From positions 1 to 6,165 of the forward strand of contig WLLG01000145.1 in the NCBI GenBank assembly GCA_009700815.1: DNA of 6,165 bases. The letters are read 5' to 3'. How positions within the stretch are numbered: position 1 is the first letter of the stretch; each line of letters starts with the position of its first letter. Source of the DNA: Actinomycetota bacterium (lineage in GTDB: Bacteria; Actinomycetota; Acidimicrobiia; Acidimicrobiales; Microtrichaceae). A model generated the notes under the pieces. That model was not told the DNA's origin. It was given only the letters and a program-made list of their open reading frames with translations, and made no database searches. This document shows, one piece after another, positions 1 to 5,534 of the stretch. The position numbers and the translations under genes were made by a program.

Positions 1-99
1 GATGCTTTGACGTTGAGTCCACTTGATAGTGCCGAGGAACCTGCCCGCGGGGTGACCACGCCGGTACAGCTTTCACCCTCGTTTCGGCCACAATCATGA
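1..99 (+). CDS. 3' end of an unidentified upstream gene
   Basis: Frame 1 is open from the left edge to a TGA at 97-99; the other two forward frames are closed by stops within the first 30 bases. The visible 32 residues begin DALTLSPLDSAEEP and end SPSFRPQS. They are rich in Pro, Ser and Thr, as expected of a flexible C-terminal tail, and show no domain I recognise. The stop overlaps the ATG of the next small ORF as ATGA, an arrangement typical of translationally coupled genes in an operon, and this is the best support for the tail being real. The function cannot be judged from the fragment. An open frame of this length could also occur by chance in GC-rich DNA. Confidence 0.5.
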   Translation, partial: DALTLSPLDSAEEPARGVTTPVQLSPSFRPQS

Positions 100-188
100 G
101 GAGAAACACCACGATTGCAATCGTGATTTTGATGCTGGTTCTGATGACTGCCTCGCTTCTACAACTAGTAGTGCTTGCCCCTCGGTGA
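96..188 (+). CDS. Possible 30-residue single-pass membrane peptide
   Basis: ATG at 96 opens a 30-codon frame ending at TGA 186-188. The product starts MRRNTT, then runs through an uninterrupted hydrophobic stretch from about residue 7 to 27 (IAIVILMLVLM, then TASLLQLVVLA), and ends in PR. Two N-terminal arginines before a helix of about 20 residues predict a single membrane span with the N-terminus in the cytoplasm. There is no clear Shine-Dalgarno sequence before the ATG, but the start overlaps the preceding stop by 4 bases (ATGA), so translation could be by coupling. I do not recognise a family and infer no function. The charge-then-hydrophobic pattern and the exact stop/start overlap argue that it is coding. 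Its shortness and the lack of any comparative evidence argue for caution. Confidence 0.5.
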   Translation: MRRNTTIAIVILMLVLMTASLLQLVVLAPR

Positions 189-203
189 GTTTTCTTACAT
201 CGC

Positions 204-208
204 AGGAG
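204..208 (+). promoter_or_regulatory. Shine-Dalgarno site AGGAG before the micro-ORF
   Basis: AGGAG lies 7 bases before the ATG at 216, an ideal distance. It is about 48 bases from the GTG of the acyl-CoA synthetase, too far to serve that start directly. It is one of the strongest ribosome-binding sequences in the window, so ribosomes are probably loaded here and reach the synthetase by reading through the short ORF. Confidence 0.55.
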
Positions 209-215
209 TGAGTTG

Positions 216-260
216 ATGGGTGGCATCGGGCACACCTGCGGCTACTTTGGTGGTAAGTGA
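216..260 (+). CDS. Possible 14-residue micro-ORF coupled to the acyl-CoA synthetase
   Basis: ATG 216 to TGA 258-260 encodes MGGIGHTCGYFGGK. An AGGAG ribosome-binding site sits 7 bases upstream. The stop overlaps the GTG start of the following acyl-CoA synthetase by 4 bases (GTGA), so a ribosome finishing the peptide would be positioned to restart on the synthetase. The peptide is half glycine or small residues, with one Cys, one His and two aromatics, and matches no family I know. It could be a leader whose translation matters more than its product, a functional micropeptide, or a coincidence. A TTG at 213 directly precedes the ATG in frame and could be the start instead. Confidence 0.4.
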   Translation: MGGIGHTCGYFGGK

Positions 261-1756
261 ACTTGGCCACGATTCTCGAAAACCACCCTGACGACGCGTG
301 CGCGCTCATCAGTCGCGGAAAACCCACCACCTATGGATCTTTGCGCGCGCAGGTCGCGCAGCTGCGCGCTGGGCTCGTCTCGTTGGGTCTCAAGCCCGGA
401 GATCGCCTTGCGCTGATCTCTGGCAACAATCGGTACTTTGTTGTCTCGTACCTTGCTGGCCTTGGTGCTGGACTCGTCATTGTTCCGCTGAATCCCACAA
501 ATCCGAGTACTGCAATGCAGCACGAGATTGATCTTGTTGGAGCCCGGGCAGTCATTGTTGGGGCTGCGGGCCGTCAAGCATTCTTGGGGATTGAATCATC
601 CTCGCTACCCACTGTTGAGCATGTGATCGGCGCCGGGTTTGTTCCCGAAAACGGGGTTCAGCTCGAGGATCTTGGGACTGCAGATGGTGCAGCTGAGGTT
701 GGCATTACGGACCGGGCTCCGGATGACCTCGCTGTTTTGATTTACACCTCGGGTACTGCAGGCTCGCCTAGGCCAGCGATGCTCACCCACGGCAATCTCT
801 ACGCCAACATCTGCCAGACTCTGGCCTCTTCTGACGAGGTACAACACGGAGATGATGTGGTCTTCGGTGTGTTGCCGCTGTTTCATATATTTGGGCTCAA
901 TGTTGTTCTGGGCGTTTCATTGGCAGTGGGCTCAGCAGTGCTGCTGATCGAACGATTCGACCCCGTTTCGGGGCTGGAATCGATTCAAAAACATGGTGTC
1001 TCGGTGGTCTCTGGTCCGCCAACTATGTGGGCGGCATGGGCTGGCATACCGGGTATCGACGCTTCCATGGTTGCCTCGGTCCGACTCGCAGTCTCGGGTG
1101 CGGCCAAGTTGCCAGTTGAAGTTGCCCAAGCAGTTGAAGCAAAGCTGGGCTTGAGCCTTGAAGAGGGCTACGGCTTGACCGAGGCCTCGCCCGTGGTGAC
1201 AAGTCCAACTGGAACCGAGGCTCCGTTCGGGTCGATTGGGATTCCCGTTCCAGGGGTTGAGCTTCGGATCGTGGATGAAAACGATGAGGATGTCCTAGTA
1301 GGTGATGCAGGAGAGATCCTGGTCCATGGCCCGAACGTGTTTGCGGGCTACTGGAAAGACCCCGAGGCAACAGATCGAGTCCTAACAAAGGATGGTTGGT
1401 TGCGAACCGGCGACGTAGCCGTGGTGGACGATGAGGGCTACTTGTTCTTGGTAGATCGCCTGAAGGATCTGATTATCGTGTCGGGGTTTAACGTCTTTCC
1501 CGCTGAGGTGGAATCTGTGCTGCTTGAGCACCCTGGAATCGATGCCTGCGCAGTTGTCGGAGTCCCACACCCCTACACGGGCGAAGCAGTCAAAGCCTAT
1601 GTTCAAGCTCGGCCAGGCGCTCCCCTTGAAGAGGACGATATTGTCGCTTTCTGTGCCGAGCGACTCTCGAGTTACAAGTGTCCGAACAAGATCTGGTTTG
1701 TCGAGAACATTCCTCGTGGGGTCACCGGAAAGATCATTCGCCATCAGCTGAAATAG
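257..1756 (+). CDS. AMP-forming acyl-CoA synthetase (FadD-like, ANL superfamily)
   Basis: The 499-residue protein has the full layout of a class I adenylate-forming enzyme. These activate a carboxylic acid with ATP to an acyl-AMP and then, in the CoA-ligase branch, transfer it to CoA. Visible motifs are the phosphate-binding loop YTSGTAGSPRPAMLTH (163-178), YGLTE (305-309), TGD (384-386), the hinge and linker around DRLKDLIIVSGFNVFPAEVE (400-419), and the C-terminal catalytic lysine in GVTGKII (Lys492). Length matches medium/long-chain acyl-CoA ligases. The P-loop reads PRP where most relatives have PKG. The substrate is not readable from sequence; a fatty acid is most likely, and an aryl or other acid is possible. 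GTG 257 is the earliest possible start because TAA at 254-256 closes the frame; TTG 263 is an alternative. It has no good ribosome-binding site of its own and overlaps the preceding micro-ORF as GTGA. It probably belongs to the upstream operon and not to the haem genes. Confidence 0.92.
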   Translation: MNLATILENHPDDACALISRGKPTTYGSLRAQVAQLRAGLVSLGLKPGDRLALISGNNRYFVVSYLAGLGAGLVIVPLNPTNPSTAMQHEIDLVGARAVIVGAAGRQAFLGIESSSLPTVEHVIGAGFVPENGVQLEDLGTADGAAEVGITDRAPDDLAVLIYTSGTAGSPRPAMLTHGNLYANICQTLASSDEVQHGDDVVFGVLPLFHIFGLNVVLGVSLAVGSAVLLIERFDPVSGLESIQKHGVSVVSGPPTMWAAWAGIPGIDASMVASVRLAVSGAAKLPVEVAQAVEAKLGLSLEEGYGLTEASPVVTSPTGTEAPFGSIGIPVPGVELRIVDENDEDVLVGDAGEILVHGPNVFAGYWKDPEATDRVLTKDGWLRTGDVAVVDDEGYLFLVDRLKDLIIVSGFNVFPAEVESVLLEHPGIDACAVVGVPHPYTGEAVKAYVQARPGAPLEEDDIVAFCAERLSSYKCPNKIWFVENIPRGVTGKIIRHQLK

Positions 1757-1793
1757 CGGCGGAAAAAGCAGTGTTCAGTTCTGATCTGCGACT

Positions 1794-1811
1794 TTGTGAA
1801 CTTGTGAACGA
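1794..1811 (+). promoter_or_regulatory. Candidate Rex operator (tandem TTGTGAAC half-sites)
   Basis: TTGTGAAC occurs twice back to back (1794-1801 and 1802-1809). The known Rex operator is an inverted repeat of the general form TTGTGAA-n4-TTCACAA. Aligned to this, 1794-1811 matches the left half at 7 of 7 positions and the right half at 4 of 7, so it can be read either as an imperfect operator or as two direct half-sites. It overlaps the proposed -35 element, where a bound repressor would block RNA polymerase. In Streptomyces, Rex represses its own rex-hem operon, which fits the location. Binding here is inferred. Confidence 0.5.
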
Positions 1812-1823
1812 GCGCTGTAACTT
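1794..1823 (+). promoter_or_regulatory. Candidate leaderless promoter for rex and the tetrapyrrole operon
   Basis: TTGTGA at 1794-1799 resembles a -35 element, and TAACTT at 1818-1823 fits the actinobacterial -10 pattern TAnnnT, with an 18-base spacer. Transcription would begin about 6-7 bases after the -10, at 1829-1830, which is on the rex start codon itself. No Shine-Dalgarno sequence precedes rex, as expected for a leaderless mRNA, which is common in actinobacteria. This lies in the largest intergenic gap of the window (70 bases). It is a pattern match without experimental support. Confidence 0.45.
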
Positions 1824-1826
1824 GTC

Positions 1827-2549
1827 GTGATGTCGCCCGCACGCCGTCGAGTCATTCCCGAAGCGACGATTGCGCGCTTGCCTGTGTATCACCGTTGCTT
1901 ATTGCAGATGCAGTCCGAGGGGCGCAGCAAAACCTCTTCGGAGCAACTCGCAGAGATGGCCGGAGTCAACGCGGCCAAGGTTCGTAAAGATTTGTCGTAT
2001 TTTGGTTCCTACGGAACCCGCGGGGTGGGCTACGGAGTAGATCACCTTCTCGTTGAGATCCGTCGGGAACTTGGACTCACCCATGATTGGCCCTGCCTCA
2101 TAGTTGGTGCCGGCAACCTCGGATCGGCTTTGGCCAAGTTCGCCGGATTCTCTGATAGGGGATTTTCGGTTGTAGCTGTGGTGGACATTGACCCGGGCCG
2201 CGTCGGTGAACAGGTTGGAGACCTCGTGATTGAACACGAGGAGCGCTTGGCGGAATTAGTCGAAGAACACGGAGTCGTGATTGGAATTATCACCACCCCA
2301 CCAGCAGCAGCACAAGATGCTGCAGATACGTTGGCGCGGGCAGGCGTGCGGTCAATTCTAAACTTTGCTCCCACCGTGTTGGACCTACCGGTGGATGTGC
2401 TGGTTCGCGATGTTGACGTGGCTGTTGAGTTGCAGATTCTGGCATTCCATGAGGAGCGCAGGGCGGCCGCAGCCGCCGCAGTTGAGGCAGCGGCCGCCGC
2501 AGCGGCTGCAGAGCAACGGCGCGCAGCCAATCCAGCAACTGCTAGCTGA
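1827..2549 (+). CDS. rex: Redox-sensing transcriptional repressor Rex
   Basis: Rex is a homodimeric repressor that senses the NADH/NAD+ ratio: NADH binding releases it from operators of respiratory and haem genes. Residue numbers here count from GTG 1827; ATG 1830 follows immediately and may be the true start. The N-terminal winged-helix domain (about 4-80) contains IPEATIARLPVYHR and the highly conserved block VNAAKVRKDLSYFGSYGTRG (47-66) that includes the DNA-recognition helix. The Rossmann domain has GAGNLGSAL (94-102) and the acidic end of strand two, VVDIDP (Asp120, Asp122), typical of NAD(H) specificity. The C-terminus continues past the usual domain-swapped helix into an alanine-rich tail (213-228), giving 240 residues against roughly 210-250 in the family. 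It lies 70 bases after the acyl-CoA synthetase and 2 bases before the next gene, so it heads the tetrapyrrole operon. The operator-like repeats just upstream suggest autoregulation. Confidence 0.95.
   Translation: MMSPARRRVIPEATIARLPVYHRCLLQMQSEGRSKTSSEQLAEMAGVNAAKVRKDLSYFGSYGTRGVGYGVDHLLVEIRRELGLTHDWPCLIVGAGNLGSALAKFAGFSDRGFSVVAVVDIDPGRVGEQVGDLVIEHEERLAELVEEHGVVIGIITTPPAAAQDAADTLARAGVRSILNFAPTVLDLPVDVLVRDVDVAVELQILAFHEERRAAAAAAVEAAAAAAAAEQRRAANPATAS
2463..2510 (+). repeat. Alanine-codon tract encoding the Rex C-terminal tail
   Basis: Sixteen consecutive codons encode six Ala, Val-Glu, then eight Ala, using a mixture of GCC, GCA, GCG and GCT. The tract is much more GC-rich than its surroundings and low in complexity. 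At protein level it is flanked by HEERR and EQRR, so it reads as a helical, charged-capped alanine extension. Mixed codon use suggests it is not a recent slippage product, but such tracts commonly vary in length between strains. Confidence 0.7.
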
Positions 2550-2551
2550 GC

Positions 2552-3265
2552 ATGTCTGAGTCAGCGCAACTCTCGGTGCAGTTACAGGTTCAGGGTCGAA
2601 ACTGCGTTGTGGTCGGTGGTGGTGCTGTGGCAGTCCGAAGGACTCGCAGGCTGCTACAGGCGGGCGCACGAGTAAGAGTGATTGCCCCGTCCCTTCATCA
2701 AGATTTTGATGAACTCGATGCATCGGAACTCCTGCACATCGAACGCCGCGTGTTTGAGCCTGCTGACCTTGATCCGATAACGACAGCAGGGGAAACCCAG
2801 TCACCGAAGGTCCTGTTCGTCATCGTGGCCACGAACGACCCCGCTGTAAATAATCAGGTTGGAGCCTTGTGCACCGAAGCAGGAATCCTGGTGAATCGAG
2901 CAGACATGGCACACGCGGGTGACGTGAGCTTTCCGGCGACGCTGCACTGGGGCTCAGTGACCATTGCTGTCTCCGACTCTGAAGGCAGTCCGGCATTAAG
3001 TCAGTGGGTGGCGAGACGAGTAGATGCCTCGCTTGAGAGTGTCCTTGGACTGACTTCGGAGCAGGGGGAACAACTCGCAGAAGTGATTGCGCAGGTCCGC
3101 CAAGAACTCCAAGCGGCCCGGAGCAGTGCTGATGGGAGTAGGAGAGATGTCACATTTGATGCTCCTGACTGGCGATCTGCGCTGGATGAGAGCATCCTTG
3201 TATTAGTCCGAATGGGCCGCTGTGCTGAAGCGAAGGAGCGCCTGCTGGCGTGTCTGTCCTCGTAG
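2552..3265 (+). CDS. sirC: Precorrin-2 dehydrogenase / sirohydrochlorin ferrochelatase (Met8/SirC/CysG N-domain type)
   Basis: This enzyme oxidises precorrin-2 to sirohydrochlorin with NAD+, and in the bifunctional Met8/CysG type it also inserts Fe2+ to give sirohaem, the cofactor of sulfite and nitrite reductases. The 237-residue protein has the family's N-terminal Rossmann motif GGGAVAVRR (22-30), the conserved ATND stretch, and LVNRAD (113-118). Asp118 aligns with the catalytic aspartate of Met8 and CysG. Next come FPATLHWGSVTIAVSDSEGSP and ALSQWVARRVD, matching the family's dimerisation and substrate-binding core. A helical C-terminal region follows. There is no methyltransferase domain; that activity is supplied by cobA downstream. 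It starts 2 bases after the rex stop without a clear ribosome-binding site, so coupling to rex is likely. Its 3' end overlaps hemA by 16 bases. Whether it chelates iron or only dehydrogenates is not decidable from sequence. Confidence 0.88.
   Translation: MSESAQLSVQLQVQGRNCVVVGGGAVAVRRTRRLLQAGARVRVIAPSLHQDFDELDASELLHIERRVFEPADLDPITTAGETQSPKVLFVIVATNDPAVNNQVGALCTEAGILVNRADMAHAGDVSFPATLHWGSVTIAVSDSEGSPALSQWVARRVDASLESVLGLTSEQGEQLAEVIAQVRQELQAARSSADGSRRDVTFDAPDWRSALDESILVLVRMGRCAEAKERLLACLSS
3233..3238 (+). promoter_or_regulatory. Ribosome-binding site for hemA inside the preceding gene
   Basis: AAGGAG lies 11 bases before the GTG at 3250 and inside the coding sequence of the precorrin-2 dehydrogenase. 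The distance is slightly long but usable. It supports GTG 3250 as the hemA start, together with the family-typical N-terminus that follows. Confidence 0.5.
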
Positions 3266-4626
3266 TTGGAGCCAACCACCGAACTGCACCCCTTGACCTG
3301 CTTGAGCGGATGGTCATTTCTAGCGAGCGCCTCCCCAAGATGCTCCATGATTTGGTCTCGGCCGAGGACGTAGTCGAGGTGGTCATACTTGCCACCTGCA
3401 ATCGCACAGAGGTGTATCTCATTGCGGAGCGCTTTCATGCCGCAAACAGCCAAGTAATCGAGTTTTTCGGCGATCTCACCTTCCTGCCACCAGAAACGTT
3501 CACCGAAAATCTGTATGTGCATCACGATGAACAGGCCGTTCAGCATTTGTTCGAGGTTTCAGCCGGCCTAGATTCGGCAGTCCCAGGTGAGCATGAGATT
3601 CTGGGTCAGGTTCGCACTGCTTGGGATGTTGCTCGGCAGGAGGGAACAGCGCGGCGGTCGATGAACTTGCTGTTTCGCCACGCACTCGAGGTTGGTAAGC
3701 GCGCTCGAACCGAGACTCGTATTGCACACCATGTCACCTCGGTCTCTCAAGCGGCAGTGATCATGGCAGGCGAGCGCTTCGCAGAGGCCAGCAGTTCCCC
3801 GGAACCCGTTGCTGCTCCGGTTGGCGCAACGCTTAGCGAGGATCAGGCAGCTCGATGCGCAGGTACTCGCGCCGCTACTGGACTAGCTGGCAAGCGTGTG
3901 CTGGTGCTTGGCGCTGGACCGATGGCCAGAGGCATGGCTTCGTTCTTAGCTGATGCTGGCGTTTCAGAACTCGTCATTGCGAACCGTTCCGAGGACCGCG
4001 CCGTCAACCTGGCTAGCTCGTTACTTGATCAATCCGAGGTTGCTTCTATTCGAGGAGTCGGCCTGGAATCTCTTTCAGCTGAAATCGCACAGGCTGATGT
4101 ACTGCTGAGTGCTACTGGCGCACCGACCTCGGTAGTCACCCTAGAGATGATGCAAGAAGTCCTACTCCAGAGGTCTGCGCCACTGTTGGTGGTTGACGTG
4201 GGGGTACCTCGAGATATTGACCCGTCCATCGGTCGACTAGATGGAGTGGAGTTGCTCGATATGCAGGATGTTTCTGCTCTGACTGAGGCCAATTTGGCTG
4301 CTCGTCATGCAGAGGCCGATGCGGTTCGAGAAATTGTTGAGGAAGAGGCCGTGCGCTATGCAGCGGTCGCCTCTGCACGCGAAGTCGACCCGCTGATCAC
4401 CTCGCTGCGAGAGCAAATTGAGTCCATGCGCTCCGCAGAATTGGAACGATTTGGGTCGCGCCTTGACAGTCTAAGCCCGGAGCAATTCGAGGCAGTAGAG
4501 GCGCTGAGTCGGGCGATGGTTGCGAAGATGTTGCACCTGCCCACCATTCGGCTCAAGGAATCCTCTGGGTCGGCCCGCGGTGAGCGACTAGCCGAGTCCA
4601 TCAGCGATCTGTTCGATCTGAGTTGA
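3250..4626 (+). CDS. hemA: Glutamyl-tRNA reductase
   Basis: HemA performs the first committed step of C5-pathway tetrapyrrole synthesis, the NADPH-dependent reduction of glutamyl-tRNA(Glu) to glutamate-1-semialdehyde. The GTG start gives MSVLVVGANHRTAPLDLLER, the standard HemA N-terminus. The catalytic cysteine is Cys50 in ATCNRTEVY (48-56). The block GLDSAVPGEHEILGQVR matches the conserved substrate-binding region. The NADPH-binding domain starts at GKRVLVLGAGPMA (214-226), followed by VIANRS, and the helical C-terminal dimerisation domain ends near LHLPTIRLKESS. Total length is 458 residues, slightly above the usual 420-430. The excess is mainly a Pro/Ala/Ser-rich linker at about 180-213 between the catalytic and NADPH domains; actinobacterial HemA proteins are often extended. 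The start overlaps the previous gene by 16 bases in another frame, and hemC follows after 9 bases. Regulation is probably through the Rex site ahead of the operon. Confidence 0.96.
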   Translation: MSVLVVGANHRTAPLDLLERMVISSERLPKMLHDLVSAEDVVEVVILATCNRTEVYLIAERFHAANSQVIEFFGDLTFLPPETFTENLYVHHDEQAVQHLFEVSAGLDSAVPGEHEILGQVRTAWDVARQEGTARRSMNLLFRHALEVGKRARTETRIAHHVTSVSQAAVIMAGERFAEASSSPEPVAAPVGATLSEDQAARCAGTRAATGLAGKRVLVLGAGPMARGMASFLADAGVSELVIANRSEDRAVNLASSLLDQSEVASIRGVGLESLSAEIAQADVLLSATGAPTSVVTLEMMQEVLLQRSAPLLVVDVGVPRDIDPSIGRLDGVELLDMQDVSALTEANLAARHAEADAVREIVEEEAVRYAAVASAREVDPLITSLREQIESMRSAELERFGSRLDSLSPEQFEAVEALSRAMVAKMLHLPTIRLKESSGSARGERLAESISDLFDLS

Positions 4627-4635
4627 TCTAGAAGT

Positions 4636-5523
4636 ATGCAATCTGCGCCGGTGCTTCGCATCGCAACACGGGCCTCGGCTTTGGCTCTGTGGCAAGCGGA
4701 ACATGTCGCAGGGTTAATGCGTCTCGCCCACGGCGAACTAGAGATTGAAGTGCTCACGGTCAGCACCGAAGGGGACCGTCGCCTCGATGTTCCGTTGTCA
4801 GAGATTGGCGGCAAGGGCATCTTTGCAACAGAAGTACAAGCGGCAGTCCTAGATGGACGCGCAGACTTGGCTGTTCATTCAGCCAAAGACTTGCCAGCTG
4901 TTACGGCTGCAGAATTGTGTCTGGCGGCAATCCCAACTCGTGGCGATGCCCGCGATGCGCTCGTTGGCAGCTCACTGAAAGACCTCCGACCAGGCGCTGT
5001 GGTTGCAACAGGCTCTGCTCGACGCCGCGCCCTACTGGCCGAAATGCGGCCAGATCTGCAGTTTGAGGAACTGCGCGGCAACATGGCAACTCGCCTAGCA
5101 AAGGCAGAACAGTTCGATGCGATTGTGGTGGCTGCAGTCGCATTTGAGCGTTTGGGTCTGCAGCAGCATCTGAGCGAATTACTCGAAACCGAGGAGTTTG
5201 TTCCCCAAGTGGGCCAAGGTGCCTTGGCAATCGAATGCCGTGTTGAAGATGCCAAGACTGCAGCGCTACTCGCTGCGATTGAACATAAACCGAGCCGCCT
5301 GTGCGTAGAAGCTGAACGAGCATTTCTGGCAGAGTTGGGTGGCGATTGCAGCTTGCCTGCAGGTGCACACGCTCAGATCGGCGCAGATGCTCAGATCAGC
5401 CTGAGCGCGGTGCTTGCTCACGAAGTTGGTGGGCAGGTGCTGCATGAATCAGCGAGGGGAGAGGACCCGGAATCACTCGGTCGCTCCCTTGCAGCCTCGC
5501 TGCGCCAACAACTCAACCCCTAG
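4636..5523 (+). CDS. hemC: Porphobilinogen deaminase (hydroxymethylbilane synthase)
   Basis: HemC polymerises four porphobilinogen molecules into hydroxymethylbilane on a covalently bound dipyrromethane cofactor. All landmark motifs are present in the 295-residue protein: LRIATRASALALWQ near the N-terminus, IGGKGIF, the catalytic aspartate Asp85 in AVHSAKDLP, the arginine cluster TGSARRR (125-131), RGNMATRL (147-154), and the cofactor-attachment cysteine Cys238 in GGDCSLPAGAHA. Length is typical (about 300-315). The ATG at 4636 puts the conserved strand at the usual distance from the N-terminus, though no good ribosome-binding site precedes it; a GTG five codons later is a less likely start. 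It lies 9 bases after hemA and 11 before cobA, so co-expression is expected. Its product needs uroporphyrinogen-III synthase (HemD), which is not visible in the window. Confidence 0.96.
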   Translation: MQSAPVLRIATRASALALWQAEHVAGLMRLAHGELEIEVLTVSTEGDRRLDVPLSEIGGKGIFATEVQAAVLDGRADLAVHSAKDLPAVTAAELCLAAIPTRGDARDALVGSSLKDLRPGAVVATGSARRRALLAEMRPDLQFEELRGNMATRLAKAEQFDAIVVAAVAFERLGLQQHLSELLETEEFVPQVGQGALAIECRVEDAKTAALLAAIEHKPSRLCVEAERAFLAELGGDCSLPAGAHAQIGADAQISLSAVLAHEVGGQVLHESARGEDPESLGRSLAASLRQQLNP

Positions 5524-5528
5524 GGTGA
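5522..5528 (+). promoter_or_regulatory. Ribosome-binding site for cobA
   Basis: AGGGTGA overlaps the hemC stop codon and lies 6 bases before the ATG at 5535. Its position supports that start and would let ribosomes ending hemC reload on cobA. Confidence 0.5.
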
Positions 5529-5534
5529 CTAGTA

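Noticed and set aside
175..201. Possible promoter (TTGCCC and TTACAT) before the micro-ORF
   Set aside because: The spacing is about 14 bases and both elements are poor matches; the stop-start overlaps suggest read-through from upstream is sufficient.
94..330. 78-codon reverse-strand frame opposite the upstream small ORFs and the synthetase start
   Set aside because: It runs against the operon and overlaps the conserved synthetase N-terminus. Its composition is rich in Ser, Arg and Cys, as expected of an antisense shadow, and it has no recognisable motif.
1768..1789. Imperfect inverted repeat (GCAG...TCAG-TT-CTGA...CTGC) after the acyl-CoA synthetase, considered as a terminator
   Set aside because: The inner loop is only 2 bases, the arms are broken by unpaired bases, and no run of T follows. 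It is too weak to call a rho-independent terminator.
2042..2530. 162-codon reverse-strand frame inside rex
   Set aside because: It is an antisense shadow of the rex coding sequence; its runs of Ala, Ser, Thr and Arg follow from the GC-rich codons and alanine tract on the other strand.
4356..4820. 154-codon reverse-strand frame spanning the hemA-hemC junction
   Set aside because: Both underlying genes are confidently identified on the plus strand, and the reverse product is a Ser/Arg-rich shadow without domains.
5371..5397. Nine-base direct repeat GCTCAGATC within hemC
   Set aside because: It lies in a variable surface segment of HemC encoding AQI-type residues; two short copies 18 bases apart are expected by chance and disturb nothing.
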